A stretch of DNA of 64,000 nucleotides from Streptomyces albiflavescens (GCF_014645835.1 NZ_BMMM01000004.1:62001-126000), one strand, 5' to 3'; shown: positions 52,650 through 62,246, counted from the stretch's first letter. Program-made: numbers and translations. The notes: generated by a model from the sequence alone, not told the origin.

Positions 52650-54146
52650 ATGGCTCCCGAGCCCGATCACGGCCGTCAGTCGGCCGCGAAGTCAGTGCTC
52701 CCACGCCTGAAGTCCCGTGTTGGCGGACGCCAGGGACGGCTGCGGGCCGCCGTCGTGGCTGGTGCCCTGCTCGCCGGACTGAGTCCGGTGGTGGCCGGTG
52801 CGCCACCGGCCGCCGCCGCGACAGGGCACAAGGACGATCCGACGCAGTACTGGAACAAGGTCCTGCTCCAGACGTTTCGCAATGCGCGGGGCTGGGACGC
52901 CTCGCCCGGCAAACTCTCCAGGTCCGGGGCGATCGTCTTCGCGGCGATCTACAACGCGGAGAGCGCCTATCAGTACACGTACGGAACCCTGAAGTACGAG
53001 CCGTACCTCAATCGGCCGCTGAAGTATGCCGACAAACACTCGCGGCCGCGACCGGACGAGGAGGAGCGGCTGATCGACCGCACGGCGTACCGGATCATCT
53101 CGCAGCTGTACCCGGGCGATCAGGCCTACATCGACGCCAAGTACAAAGCCCGGACCGGCCGCTCCCCCCACTCCTACGACCCCCTCGACCGCCTGGTCGT
53201 CGACCCGGTGGTGAGGCAGATCAACAAGGCCCGGGCGGGCGACGGTTCGGACAACCCGAAGACCTACAGCCGCGACACCACCACACCTGGTGCCTGGCGG
53301 CCGACGGGTGAAGCGGCCGGCGGGGGTGAAGGGGACTGCAAGCAGCCGAGCGACGCGGTGACCCCGAACTGGGGCAAGGTGAGGCCGTTCGTGCTCCGCT
53401 CCGGCTCGCAGTTCCGGCCCCCCACTCTGCGAGGCTTCACGTCCTACGCCGATCTGGTGGCCAGCCCGGAGTACGCGAGCCAGCGCGACGAGGTGCGACG
53501 GGTCGGTGCCGTCGACTCCACCGAGCGCACCCACAATCAGACCGTCGTCGCCTGGTTCTGGGACCATGACCTGAACGGCACCTACCACCCCCCGGGGCAA
53601 CTGCTCGAGCTGACCGGGACCGTCGCCAAGAAGTTCAAGCTCGACACGTACGAGACCACCCACCTGTTCGCGCTGTCGGCACTGTCGTTGGCGGATGCCG
53701 GGATCGCGGCCTGGGACAGCAAGTTCGACTCCCCGATCAACCTGTGGCGCCCGGTGTCCGCGATCCGGGCGACGGGCGGCGCGAACGCGAACTGGGAGCC
53801 TCTCAGCGCGGACCGCTCAGGGGCGCCGTTCACCCCGTGCTTCCCCGCCTGGACCTCCGGGCATGCCAACTTCACGGCTGCGTGGGCAGCCGCGATGAAG
53901 CACTTCTTCGGCCGTGACAACGTCTCGTTCACCGCACATTCCGAGGACCCGCACACACTCAAGGCGTACCGCCAGTTGAGCAGCTTCAGCCAGGTCGCCC
54001 AGGAGGGCGAGTTCAGCCGACTCTGGCTGGGCGTGCACTTCCGCTGGGACGCCGAGGACGGGAGGGCGATCGGTACCAACGTCGGCGACTACGTGTTCGC
54101 CAACGCGCTGCGGCCGACACGACAGGGCCATCCCCACGGGTACTGA
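52650..54146 (+). CDS. Vanadium-dependent haloperoxidase/PAP2-like secreted protein
   Basis: The 498-residue protein has an N-terminal hydrophobic export segment (AAVVAGALLAGLSPVVAGA). The three acid-phosphatase/VHPO motifs follow: INLWRPVSAIR, PAWTSGHANFTAAW (Ser-Gly-His) and SRLWLGVHFRWDAEDGRAIG (Arg and catalytic His). These bind vanadate or phosphate. The length and the first motif fit haloperoxidases better than PAP2 phosphatases, but activity is not proven. ATG 52650 has AAAGGA upstream. Confidence 0.85.
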   Translation: MAPEPDHGRQSAAKSVLPRLKSRVGGRQGRLRAAVVAGALLAGLSPVVAGAPPAAAATGHKDDPTQYWNKVLLQTFRNARGWDASPGKLSRSGAIVFAAIYNAESAYQYTYGTLKYEPYLNRPLKYADKHSRPRPDEEERLIDRTAYRIISQLYPGDQAYIDAKYKARTGRSPHSYDPLDRLVVDPVVRQINKARAGDGSDNPKTYSRDTTTPGAWRPTGEAAGGGEGDCKQPSDAVTPNWGKVRPFVLRSGSQFRPPTLRGFTSYADLVASPEYASQRDEVRRVGAVDSTERTHNQTVVAWFWDHDLNGTYHPPGQLLELTGTVAKKFKLDTYETTHLFALSALSLADAGIAAWDSKFDSPINLWRPVSAIRATGGANANWEPLSADRSGAPFTPCFPAWTSGHANFTAAWAAAMKHFFGRDNVSFTAHSEDPHTLKAYRQLSSFSQVAQEGEFSRLWLGVHFRWDAEDGRAIGTNVGDYVFANALRPTRQGHPHGY

Positions 54147-54375
54147 AACGACACCGTGCTGGAACTCCGCGGCACCGCCCGCAGCGTGGTGTGCACGAAG
54201 TGCCACGCTCGCGGGCCCATGGAGGACGCCCTCGCGGTGCTGGATGAGGTCTGTCCAAGCCGGACTCCAGGCACGGCGGGTCGTCCTTGCCGTCCTCGAC
54301 GCGGCCGGTAGGGCTGCGGCGAGGCAAACGCCGGCCTGATCGGTCGACACGCCCGTCATCGTGACTGACTGTCAT

Positions 54376-54413
54376 GGGCTGAGGCTCAGACCTCCAAGAC
54401 CGAGCCTCAGCCC
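54376..54413. terminator. Bidirectional terminator between convergent genes
   Basis: GGGCTGAGGCTC (54376-54387) pairs perfectly with 54402-54413. The rest of the 417-bp gap 54147-54563 has no supportable gene. Confidence 0.6.
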
Positions 54414-54563
54414 AGGAGGGTGGCAGAGCGAACGGGTCGTGCCGGACCAGCGACAGCAGGTGCGTCGCTGACGGCAGGTGCGTCGCCGACGGCGGACGCG
54501 GATGCCGAGGACGATCAGCGGTGCTCCGCCGGGAAGCCGCACAGGTGGCGCCTCCGCGGCCGC

Positions 54564-55487
54564 TCAGGCGGTGGTGGCAGGGGTGTGGAAGTAATGACCC
54601 TTGTCCAGGTCCTCGAGGAGACCGGGGTGGGTCGGCTGCCAGCCCAGCAGTTCGCGGGTCAGGGTGTTCGACACCGGGGTGTCGAGGCCGATGAAGGCGC
54701 CGAGCCAGGTGAAGTGCTCGGCCGCGGCCTCGGGGGCCACGGAGGTCACCGGGACGTCGAGGTGACGGCCGATCACCTCGGCGACGTCGCCGATCGGGAC
54801 GCCCTCCTCTGCGACGCCGTGCAGTACTGATCCCGCCGGGGCCTTCTCGACCGCCAGGCGGAACAGCTGTGCGGCGTCGAGGCGGTGGACGGCCGGCCAG
54901 CGGTTGGCGCCGTCGCCGAGGTGGCCGGAGACACCCCTGGCTCGGGCGATGGCGACCAGGGTCGCCATGAAGCCGTTGTCTCCGTCGCCGTGGCAGGTCG
55001 GAGACAGTCGCACCACGGACGAGCGCACGCCGCGCGAGGCGAGTGCGAGCACCGCCGCGGCGGTGGCCGATCGGATCGAGACCGGTGAGCCGTCGATCGT
55101 GGGCATGTCCCGCTCGGTCGCCACCCGCCCGAGCGCGAGGCCGACCACGCCGGAGGCTATGACGAAGGGGCGGTCGGTACCGGCGAGCGCGTCACCGAAC
55201 GTGTCGACGGCGCGGCGATCGGCCTCGGCAGCGCCTTGGAAGTCGCCGGTGAAGGCGATGTCGTGCTTGAAGGCGAGATGGATCACCCCGTCCGACGCGG
55301 CAGCTGTGCTCCCCAGGACGTCGAGGTCGTCAACGGTGCCGCGGACCACGTCCGCCCCGGCGGCGGTGAGGGCGGCGGCGGAGGCGTCGGAGCGGGCGAG
55401 CCCGACAACCTGGTGCCCCGAGCCGATGAGCTCGGGAACGACGGCGGATCCGATCCAGCCGGAAGCGCCGGTCACAAAGATGCGCAT
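54564..55487 (-). CDS. NAD-dependent epimerase/dehydratase-like SDR
   Basis: The 307-residue extended SDR has TGASGWIGSAVV at residues 6-17, then HLAFKHD, IASGVVGLA and SPTCHGDGDNGFM. The canonical YxxxK is not evident, so it may be an atypical member. It is divergent from a TetR gene over an 86-bp gap holding two identical operators, so regulation by that TetR is very likely. Confidence 0.87.
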   Translation of the reverse strand: MRIFVTGASGWIGSAVVPELIGSGHQVVGLARSDASAAALTAAGADVVRGTVDDLDVLGSTAAASDGVIHLAFKHDIAFTGDFQGAAEADRRAVDTFGDALAGTDRPFVIASGVVGLALGRVATERDMPTIDGSPVSIRSATAAAVLALASRGVRSSVVRLSPTCHGDGDNGFMATLVAIARARGVSGHLGDGANRWPAVHRLDAAQLFRLAVEKAPAGSVLHGVAEEGVPIGDVAEVIGRHLDVPVTSVAPEAAAEHFTWLGAFIGLDTPVSNTLTRELLGWQPTHPGLLEDLDKGHYFHTPATTA

Positions 55488-55507
55488 GGGAGGAACCCCA
55501 AACTGTC

Positions 55508-55558
55508 GATGTCAGTTACTGTCATCGACCGTAACACCTGATGTCAGTTACTGTCATC
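55508..55558. promoter_or_regulatory. Twin TetR operators
   Basis: GATGTCAGTTACTGTCATC occurs identically at 55508-55526 and 55540-55558, 32 bp apart. Each is a near-perfect palindrome. TAGGAT (55562-55567) then precedes the TetR ATG by 7 nt. Confidence 0.8.
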
Positions 55559-55573
55559 GCGTAGGATCTGCGC

Positions 55574-56140
55574 ATGGGTAGATGGGAGCCGAACGCGCGC
55601 GGACGCCTGGCGGAAGCGGCGTTGGAGCTCTATGGAGAACGCGGCTACGAACAGACCACGGTGGCGGAGATCGCCAAACGGGCCGGCCTCACCGAGCGGA
55701 CCTTCTTCCGGCACTACGCCGACAAGCGCGAGGTGCTGTTCGACGGATCGGTCGCGTTGCAGGAGCTGTTCGTGAAGGCAGTCACCGAGGCACCGGAGTC
55801 CGCGGCGCCGATCGACGCGATAGCGGCGGGGCTCGAGGCGGTCTCCAAGGTGTTCGTCGGCCGCCGCGAGCACTCCCGGCAGCGCCAGGCCGTCATCGTG
55901 GCGAACGCGGAACTCCAGGAGCGCGAGCTGATCAAGCTCGCCTCGATGTCGGCCGGGCTCGCCGACGCCCTGCGCCGACGCGGCGTCGCGGAGCCGGCCG
56001 CGAGCCTGACTGCCGAGGCGGGGCTCGCCGTCTTCAAGGTCGGCTTCGAGCTCTGGATCGCGGCGTCCGAGGAACGCGAGATGGCGCAGGTGATGCGGGA
56101 ATCGCTGGACGAGCTCAAGGCCGTGACCGCGAGCGGCTAG
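55574..56140 (+). CDS. TetR-family regulator
   Basis: The 188-residue protein has a TetR HTH (residues ~10-55; AEIAKRAGLTERTFFRHYADKREVLF) and an AcrR-type C-terminal helical domain. The ATG is probably leaderless. It likely represses itself and the divergent epimerase. Confidence 0.9.
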   Translation: MGRWEPNARGRLAEAALELYGERGYEQTTVAEIAKRAGLTERTFFRHYADKREVLFDGSVALQELFVKAVTEAPESAAPIDAIAAGLEAVSKVFVGRREHSRQRQAVIVANAELQERELIKLASMSAGLADALRRRGVAEPAASLTAEAGLAVFKVGFELWIAASEEREMAQVMRESLDELKAVTASG

Positions 56141-56340
56141 ACGGGCGGACCGGTGGTCAGGACTGGCGTTGCTGCCGGTGGTGTCCGGCCGTGGCGGGAT
56201 CGGTCGTTGGTACCTGGGTCGACCGCTCCCGTGCTCACGGAGATCTGCGGGGCCGCGCTTCGCACCCCCGGTTCCAAACCCTTTGATGAGTCGAGTTCCG
56301 GCAGCGATGATGCACGGGTTGTCGAGAATCTGGGGGCTCG

Positions 56341-57144
56341 GTGAGTTTGGGGACGGTAGCGGTAACAGGCGCGGCGGGGAACATCGGTGGCCTGGTACGA
56401 GAGGCGCTGCGGGGCGAGGCGGCGCGGTTGATCCTGCTCGACCGTGTGCCGCTTCGGCCGGAGGCTGAGAACGAGGACCTGCACACCGTGGACCTGCGGG
56501 ACGCGGCCGCCGTAGAGGCAGCGCTCGCGGGGGCCGACAGCGTGCTGCATCTGGGCGGTGTGCCGGACGAGGCGCCTCTTCCGGACCTGCTCGAAGTCAA
56601 CGTGCTCGGCACCCACCACGTCCTGGAGGCGGCGCGGCGCACAGGAATCGAGCGGGTGGTGCTGGCCGGCAGCAACCGCGTGACCGGCTTCTACCCGGCC
56701 GCGCACCTCACCGGTCCGCAGGAACCGGCACGTCCCGACGGCCTCTACGGGGTCAGCAAGGCGGCCGTCGAGGCCCTCGGGCGGCTGTACTCCGACAAGT
56801 TCGGACTGTCCGTGATCTGCCTGCGGATCGGCAGCTTCGAGCATGTGCCCACCGAACCACGGCATCTGGCGACCTGGTTGAGCCCGCGCGACACCGTCGG
56901 CTACATCCGGGCCGCGCTGACCGCTCCTCGGTCCACCCGCTTCGCCACGGCATACGCCGTTTCCGCCAACACCCGCCGCTTCTGGGAGCTCCCCGAACCG
57001 GCGGTACTCGACTACGCCCCCGTCGACGATGCCGAACTCCACGCCGGAGACATCCCGGGAGCCGACCTTCCGGCCGACCCGGACGCTCCCCAAGCCGGCG
57101 TCTACGCCTTGCCCGAGTTCACCCTCAGGCACCTCCGCCCCTGA
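56341..57144 (+). CDS. NAD-dependent epimerase/dehydratase, uronate-dehydrogenase-like
   Basis: The 267-residue extended SDR has TGAAGNIGG at residues 9-17, VLHLGG, LAGSNRVTGFYP and the catalytic YGVSKAAVE. Uronate dehydrogenases share this short size and the GSNHV-GFYP-like segment. They oxidise glucuronate or galacturonate to lactones with NAD. The assignment is by pattern only. The start is GTG 56341. Confidence 0.82.
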   Translation: MSLGTVAVTGAAGNIGGLVREALRGEAARLILLDRVPLRPEAENEDLHTVDLRDAAAVEAALAGADSVLHLGGVPDEAPLPDLLEVNVLGTHHVLEAARRTGIERVVLAGSNRVTGFYPAAHLTGPQEPARPDGLYGVSKAAVEALGRLYSDKFGLSVICLRIGSFEHVPTEPRHLATWLSPRDTVGYIRAALTAPRSTRFATAYAVSANTRRFWELPEPAVLDYAPVDDAELHAGDIPGADLPADPDAPQAGVYALPEFTLRHLRP

Positions 57145-57227
57145 CCCACCCGCCGATCGCCAGGGCGCACCCGCTGAGCACCCGGCGGCCGTCAGTCGGT
57201 GGCCGTCATGCCGTCAGCCGGTGGCCG

Positions 57228-57476
57228 TCATATGGACAGGGGCACCGGATGGACCTCGTCCGTCGGGTGGCCGGAGCGTTCGTGGATGCGTTGGACCGCT
57301 TCGGCCGAGGGGGCCTCGGAGAGGCAATACACAATGCCGGACTGCGGGTCCGCCCAGGCCCGCTCGAAGTGCACGCCCTCTTCCTTCTCGATGGCGAGGT
57401 CGGCCTTGTGCGCCTCCATCAGCTGGTCGGCCGTGATGCCCTTCATTCCGTGGTGGACGTCCATGAACTGCGTCAT
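57228..57476 (-). CDS. DUF4242 nickel-binding ferredoxin-fold protein (SCO4226-like)
   Basis: The 82-residue protein is nearly identical in pattern to S. coelicolor SCO4226, a structurally characterised nickel-binding protein with a ferredoxin-like fold. FMDVHHGM and GVHFERAWAD and CLSEAPSAEAVQRIHERSGHP include the His and Cys residues involved. GGAAGGAGG lies upstream of the ATG. Its cellular role is unclear. Confidence 0.88.
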   Translation of the reverse strand: MTQFMDVHHGMKGITADQLMEAHKADLAIEKEEGVHFERAWADPQSGIVYCLSEAPSAEAVQRIHERSGHPTDEVHPVPLSI

Positions 57477-57652
57477 GGCCTCTCCACCTCCTTCCGCGTC
57501 GGCTCACTCGCCCTGTTCCGTCTTCTCCATGCTGCGCCCGTACGGCGGCGGCGGCGAACTCGGAGTCACCGGTACATGAACCGGTACACGGACCGGCACA
57601 TGGAAGGGCCCCGCCGTGATGACGACGGGGCCCTTCTGTTGCGCTTGTGCGA

Positions 57653-57805
57653 TCAGCCGCACTGGCAAGGATTGCCGGACTGACATCCGCACCCGCAGCC
57701 GGAGCCGCAACCGCAGGCGCCGAACAAGGGGAGGCTTTTGATGTCGGTGGGCTGCTCGGTGTCGAGGTCCTGCGTCGGGTCGGGCGTGCTGGGGGATTCG
57801 GCCAT
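57653..57805 (-). CDS. 50-aa Cys-rich peptide, possible metal binder
   Basis: ATG 57805 has AGGAGGGA upstream. The first 30 residues are acidic and Pro/Ser-rich (MAESPSTPDPTQDLDTEQP). The C-terminus packs eight Cys in 22 residues (CGCGSGCGCGCQSGNPCQCG), like metallothioneins or metal chaperones. It lies 176 bp from the nickel-binding DUF4242 gene on the same strand, so a shared metal role is possible. Confidence 0.7.
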   Translation of the reverse strand: MAESPSTPDPTQDLDTEQPTDIKSLPLFGACGCGSGCGCGCQSGNPCQCG

Positions 57806-57946
57806 GGGTCCCTCCTTCAGGCACGAAGGTGTGCGAGGCACACTGCACCGCACAGCTCCTGTCGCCCATTTGATGCCCACCGAGGCAGGGGTATCAACGG
57901 CGCACACTCGGCGCACTGAGGCTTTCGCGCGCCCCCAGAGCGGGGA

Positions 57947-58636
57947 TCAGGCCCCCTCCACCCCCGTCACCGGCTGGATGTCCGCCTGCAGCTCGTCCGC
58001 GTGCTCGCCCGTCACCAGGAACACGACGCGCTTGGCGACCGCCACCGCGTGGTCCGCGAAGCGCTCGTAGTAGCGGCCGAGGAGGGTGACGTCGACGGCC
58101 GTCTCGATGCCGTGCTTCCAGCGGTCGTCCAGCAGGTGCTGGAAGAGCGTGCGGTGCAGCAGGTCCATCTCGTCGTCGTCCTGCTCCAGCTGCAGGGCGA
58201 GGTCGACGTCCTTGGTGATGACGACCTCGGCCGCCTTGGCCATCAGGCGCTGGGCGAGCTGGCCCATCTCCAGGATCGTGGCGTGCAGGTCGTGGGGGAC
58301 CGCGCGCTCGGGGAAGCGCAGCCGGGCCAGCTTCGCGACGTGCTGGGCCAGGTCGCCGGAGCGCTCCAGGTCGGCGGACATACGGAGCGAGGTGACGACG
58401 ATACGGAGGTCCGTCGCCACCGGCTGCTGGCGGGCCAGCAGGGCTATCGCCCGGGCCTCCAGTTCGTGCTGAAGATCATCGACCTTCTGGTCGGCCGCGA
58501 TGACGCTCTCGGCCAGCTTCAGGTCGCCGTCGAGGATGGCCGTCGTGGCGCGTCCGATCGCCGACCCGACAAGCCGGGCCATCTCGACCAGGCCCTCGCC
58601 GATCGAGTCCAGTTCCTCGTGGTACGCGTCCCGCAT
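57947..58636 (-). CDS. phoU: Phosphate-signalling/transport regulator PhoU
   Basis: The 229-residue protein forms two three-helix bundles, each with the metal-cluster motif E/DxxxD (DLERSGDLAQH and YYERFADHAV). PhoU modulates the PhoR kinase in response to the Pst transporter. It is divergent from phoR, with a PHO box between them, as in S. coelicolor. Confidence 0.95.
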   Translation of the reverse strand: MRDAYHEELDSIGEGLVEMARLVGSAIGRATTAILDGDLKLAESVIAADQKVDDLQHELEARAIALLARQQPVATDLRIVVTSLRMSADLERSGDLAQHVAKLARLRFPERAVPHDLHATILEMGQLAQRLMAKAAEVVITKDVDLALQLEQDDDEMDLLHRTLFQHLLDDRWKHGIETAVDVTLLGRYYERFADHAVAVAKRVVFLVTGEHADELQADIQPVTGVEGA

Positions 58637-58748
58637 CAGGTGGTCCCTCTCTTACGTCAGCTTCGGGGGTTCCGGGGGCCGGGTCCCGCCCTGACCATTG
58701 GACATGGACCAATGGACATGACCACCGGACATGAGCTCCGGACAGGCC

Positions 58749-58832
58749 CGTGAACCCCACGCTCCCACGTTCCGGCCCGTACGCGTCCGTTTCCGTCACC
58801 CCAAATGAACCATCCCTAGCTCCTAGGTGAAC
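58749..58832 (-). promoter_or_regulatory. PHO box (PhoP operator) in the phoU-phoR gap
   Basis: On the minus strand, heptamers spaced 11 bp apart begin at 58832 (GTTCACC), 58821 (AGCTAGG), 58810 (GTTCATT) and 58799 (GTGACGG), the direct-repeat pattern of PhoP sites. A further GTTCACG at 58755 is in the same 11-bp phase. Confidence 0.8.
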
Positions 58833-58905
58833 TCTGGGCGACGAGTGTTCGAGGTCGCACCCGGATGGCTGTGGCCAGCGGTGACGTCATGCCTAACCTG
58901 GATGC

Positions 58906-60183
58906 ATGGACGTGAACGCGGCGGTCGCCGCAGCGGCAGCGATCGCCGGAGTGCTCACCGGTGTCATCGCCATGCTGGCGTTCCGCTGGAGCGAGCGCGA
59001 CCAGAAACGCCCGACCCGCACTTCGCTGCATACGGACCCGGTGCTTCCGCCGGGTGTCGACACCGTGCTGTCCGTGCTCCGGTCCTCAGCCGTGGTACTC
59101 GACGAGGCGGACGCCGTGGTCAAGGCCAGCTCGGCCGCGTACGCCCTCGGGCTGGTGCGCGGCGGCAAGCTGGCCGTCGAGCCGATGCTCCAGATGGCGC
59201 GTGACACCCGTCGAGACGGGGAGATACGTCAGGTGGAGCTGGACCTGCCGAGGAGGGGGACGGGGAGGGGGGAAGCCCTCGCCGTCTCCGCGCGCGTGGC
59301 GCCGCTCGGCTCCCGGCTCGTGCTGCTCCTCGTGGAGGACCTGACGGAAGCACGCCGCATCGAGGCCGTACGACGCGACTTCGTCGCGAACGTCAGCCAT
59401 GAGCTCAAGACACCCGTCGGCGCGCTCTCCCTGCTCTCCGAGGCCGTCATGGACGCCTCGGACGACCCGGAGGCCGTCGAGCGCTTCGCCGGACGTATGC
59501 AGATAGAGGCCACCCGCCTCACCAACCTCGTACAGGAGCTCATCGACCTCTCCCGGGTCCAGAACGACGACCCGCTGGAGGACGCCGAGCCCGTACGGGT
59601 CGACGAACTCGTCGCCGAGGCGATCGACCGCTGCCGCCACCAGGCCGGCACCAAGCAGATCACCATGGCCGCGGGCGGCACCGCCGACCTGAGCATCTGG
59701 GGGAACAGGGGCCAGCTGGCCGCCGCCCTCGGAAACCTCGTCGAGAACGCCGTCAACTACTCACCGGCCCGCACCCGCGTCGGCATAGCCGCGCGCCGGG
59801 TGACCGGGCCTGGCGGAGACCTCATCGAGATCGCCGTGACCGACCAGGGCATCGGCATCTCGGACAAGGACAAGGAGCGCATCTTCGAGCGCTTCTACCG
59901 CGTGGATCCGGCTCGATCCCGCCAGACCGGCGGCACGGGTCTCGGTCTCGCGATCGTCAAGCACGTGGCCGCCTCGCACGCCGGGGAGGTCACGGTGTGG
60001 AGCTCCGAGGGTCAGGGCTCCACCTTCACCCTGCGGCTGCCGGAGGCCGGTGCGGCCCGCGACCGCGTGACCGAACACACCATGCCCGGACTCGACGAAG
60101 AGGACGAGACCGAGCAGCACGACGGGACGACCACCGTCTCATCCCCGTACGAACCGCTCCCTGCCCCGGAGGTCCTTCCGTGA
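58906..60183 (+). CDS. phoR: Sensor histidine kinase PhoR
   Basis: The 425-residue SenX3-type kinase has one N-terminal membrane helix (AAVAAAAAIAGVLTGVIAMLAF), a PAS-like linker, the H-box VSHELKTPVGAL (H165) and the ATPase boxes ENAVNY, DQGIGI and GTGLGLAIV. It phosphorylates PhoP under phosphate limitation. ATG 58906 lies 7 nt after TAACCT (58894-58899); leaderless transcription is known for phoRP in S. coelicolor. It overlaps phoP by 4 nt (GTGA). Confidence 0.95.
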   Translation: MDVNAAVAAAAAIAGVLTGVIAMLAFRWSERDQKRPTRTSLHTDPVLPPGVDTVLSVLRSSAVVLDEADAVVKASSAAYALGLVRGGKLAVEPMLQMARDTRRDGEIRQVELDLPRRGTGRGEALAVSARVAPLGSRLVLLLVEDLTEARRIEAVRRDFVANVSHELKTPVGALSLLSEAVMDASDDPEAVERFAGRMQIEATRLTNLVQELIDLSRVQNDDPLEDAEPVRVDELVAEAIDRCRHQAGTKQITMAAGGTADLSIWGNRGQLAAALGNLVENAVNYSPARTRVGIAARRVTGPGGDLIEIAVTDQGIGISDKDKERIFERFYRVDPARSRQTGGTGLGLAIVKHVAASHAGEVTVWSSEGQGSTFTLRLPEAGAARDRVTEHTMPGLDEEDETEQHDGTTTVSSPYEPLPAPEVLP

Positions 60184-60860
60184 CCCGTGTGCTCGTCGTC
60201 GAGGACGAGGAGTCCTTCTCCGACGCCCTGTCGTACATGCTCCGCAAAGAGGGCTTCGAGGTCGCCATCGCGACCACCGGGCCCGACGGACTCGACGAGT
60301 TCGAGCGCAACGGCGCCGACCTCGTCCTCCTCGACCTGATGCTGCCGGGGCTGCCCGGCACGGAGGTCTGCCGCCAGCTGCGCGGCCGCTCCAACGTCCC
60401 GGTGATCATGGTCACCGCCAAGGACAGCGAGATCGACAAGGTCGTCGGGCTGGAAATAGGAGCCGACGACTACGTCACCAAGCCCTTCTCCTCCCGCGAA
60501 CTGGTCGCCCGTATCCGGGCCGTCCTGCGCCGCCGCGGGGAGCCGGAGGAGGTCACTCCGGCCGCCCTGGAGGCCGGGCCCGTCCGTATGGACGTCGACC
60601 GCCACGTGGTCACCGTCTCCGGCTCCAAGGTCGACCTCCCCCTGAAGGAGTTCGACCTCCTGGAGATGCTGCTGCGCAACGCGGGCCGTGTCCTGACCCG
60701 CATGCAGCTCATCGACCGGGTCTGGGGCGCCGACTACGTCGGCGACACCAAGACCCTCGATGTCCACGTCAAGCGCCTGCGCGCCAAGATCGAGCCGGAC
60801 CCGGGCGCGCCGCGGTACCTGGTGACGGTGCGAGGCCTCGGCTACAAGTTCGAGCCGTAA
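60180..60860 (+). CDS. phoP: Phosphate-response regulator PhoP
   Basis: The 226-residue OmpR/PhoB-family regulator has an N-terminal receiver (VVEDEE, D52 phospho-acceptor in LLDLMLPG, K in VTKPFS) and a C-terminal winged helix (FDLLEMLLRNAGRVLTR, YVGDTKTLDVHVKRLRAKIE, VTVRGLGYKFEP). It activates pst, phoU, phoD and represses some antibiotic genes. Start GTG 60180 overlaps the phoR stop. Confidence 0.96.
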   Translation: MTRVLVVEDEESFSDALSYMLRKEGFEVAIATTGPDGLDEFERNGADLVLLDLMLPGLPGTEVCRQLRGRSNVPVIMVTAKDSEIDKVVGLEIGADDYVTKPFSSRELVARIRAVLRRRGEPEEVTPAALEAGPVRMDVDRHVVTVSGSKVDLPLKEFDLLEMLLRNAGRVLTRMQLIDRVWGADYVGDTKTLDVHVKRLRAKIEPDPGAPRYLVTVRGLGYKFEP

Positions 60861-60891
60861 ACCGGCTGCGCGGGACGGCTGCCGGAGCACG

Positions 60892-60932
60892 ACGAAGGGC
60901 GGTACCCCCTCTGGAGGGGTCCCGCCCTTCGT
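60892..60932 (+). terminator. phoP terminator
   Basis: ACGAAGGGCGGTACCCC (60892-60908) pairs with 60916-60932 with one mismatch. Confidence 0.7.
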
Positions 60933-60965
60933 GCGTGGTACGAGGATGATCTCGGCGTACGCCGC

Positions 60966-61643
60966 TCAGTTCCCGGAAGCCGACCCCGAGGCGGTCGCCG
61001 TGGCCGTCGCGCTCGACGACGCCGCGTCCGTGGGCGTGCCCGACGCGGACTCGGACGGGGAGCCCGAAGCCGACTCGGACGGCTTGCCGGTCTCGGACCC
61101 GGTCGCGGAGGACCCCGGCGCCGCCGGGATGTTGCTCGGGCCCCACTTGGAGAAGTAGCTCTCGGCCGGGACCACGAAGGAGCCCAGCTTCACGTCGCCG
61201 GTCTTGCTGAACGTGAACGCGACCTGCTGCACGCTGCCGTCCTTCACGGCCTCGCGACCGTTGGGCAGCACGGCGGAGGCGTTGTCCTTGCCGCCGATCA
61301 CGAGGGAGCCGCCGGCCGGGACGACGAGCTTGCCGGTGCCCTTGGCCGGCTTGAGCTGGGCGGCCGTGCCGGTCCCCGTGAGGGTGATCGAGTCCAGCGT
61401 CTGGTCGGTGCTCCCGTTGTTGAAGAGGGTCGCGGAGACCACGGCCGGGCCGGTCGACTGCAGGTCGGGCTGGGTGATGACCAGGGCGTTCTGGACCTTG
61501 ATGTCGCCAACGGTGGTCGCCGCGTTGTCCGGCTTGACCTCCAGCGTCTGTGCGTTGCTGCCGGCGCTGCACGCGGCGAGCGAGGCGATCGAGAACGCGA
61601 TGGCGGCGGCGGCGAGAGCGCCGCGTCGAAGGCTGCTGCTCAC
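60966..61643 (-). CDS. Lipoprotein with Ser/Ala/Thr-rich C-terminal tail
   Basis: The 225-residue protein has a lipobox SLAAC (Cys25) after a signal sequence. An immunoglobulin-like beta domain (residues ~35-165, AQTLEVKPDNAATTVGDIKVQ, PAGGSLVIGGK) follows, then a Ser/Gly/Thr-rich tail. The order phoP-lipoprotein-carD is known in Streptomyces. Function unknown; a copper-chaperone-like fold is possible. Confidence 0.8.
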   Translation of the reverse strand: MSSSLRRGALAAAAIAFSIASLAACSAGSNAQTLEVKPDNAATTVGDIKVQNALVITQPDLQSTGPAVVSATLFNNGSTDQTLDSITLTGTGTAAQLKPAKGTGKLVVPAGGSLVIGGKDNASAVLPNGREAVKDGSVQQVAFTFSKTGDVKLGSFVVPAESYFSKWGPSNIPAAPGSSATGSETGKPSESASGSPSESASGTPTDAASSSATATATASGSASGN

Positions 61644-62246
61644 GGCGGCGGCAACTCCTTGAACGTGGGCGAAGCAGGGCGACTTCGTTGTAAAGCCGCC
61701 CTAAGGGTCTGTCAGCGGCCTTAGGTTACCGAGCCGTTCCCGCGCCACCGCACCCGACCCTCCCCAAGGTCTCGACTTCGTTCGACCAGGGGGTAACCGC
61801 ACCCAAGCACCGGCGGGCATCGTTGCGCCGTGTGTGCGCCCCGTCCCGCGGGTACTTCATCGCCGTCCCATGAACTACTTTGGCGACGTACTGGTCCGCC
61901 ATTCACATAAGTACCCCCGGCATCCGCTTGCGGATTTCACGTATGGAATGCGTGGCGGTCCAGAAAATGGATCTTCGGCCCGAGAACGGTGACCGTGATC
62001 AATTCCGGATTCGTCTCGTACTCGGCTCCGGTCACCGAACGGAGTAGCGGAAGTCGCACTCTTGGAGCCGGACAAACCGGTACGTTCGGACCCTGGTCAG
62101 CCGCTTCCGATGTGTGTAACGTGCGCGTTTCACTTCCCTTGAACAGCCGCTCCGACCTGCGAATACCCTCTTCCGCTCACCCCTCGCAGCACGTTCCTGT
62201 TGCGGTTGTCAAGCCCCGAGATATGCCCTGACCTGCGAAAACGCCA
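61644..62246. other. Gap upstream of carD, no supportable gene
   Basis: This ~600-bp stretch has a C5/G5 palindromic repeat near 61755-61800 and otherwise no recognised RNA or gene. Confidence 0.4.
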
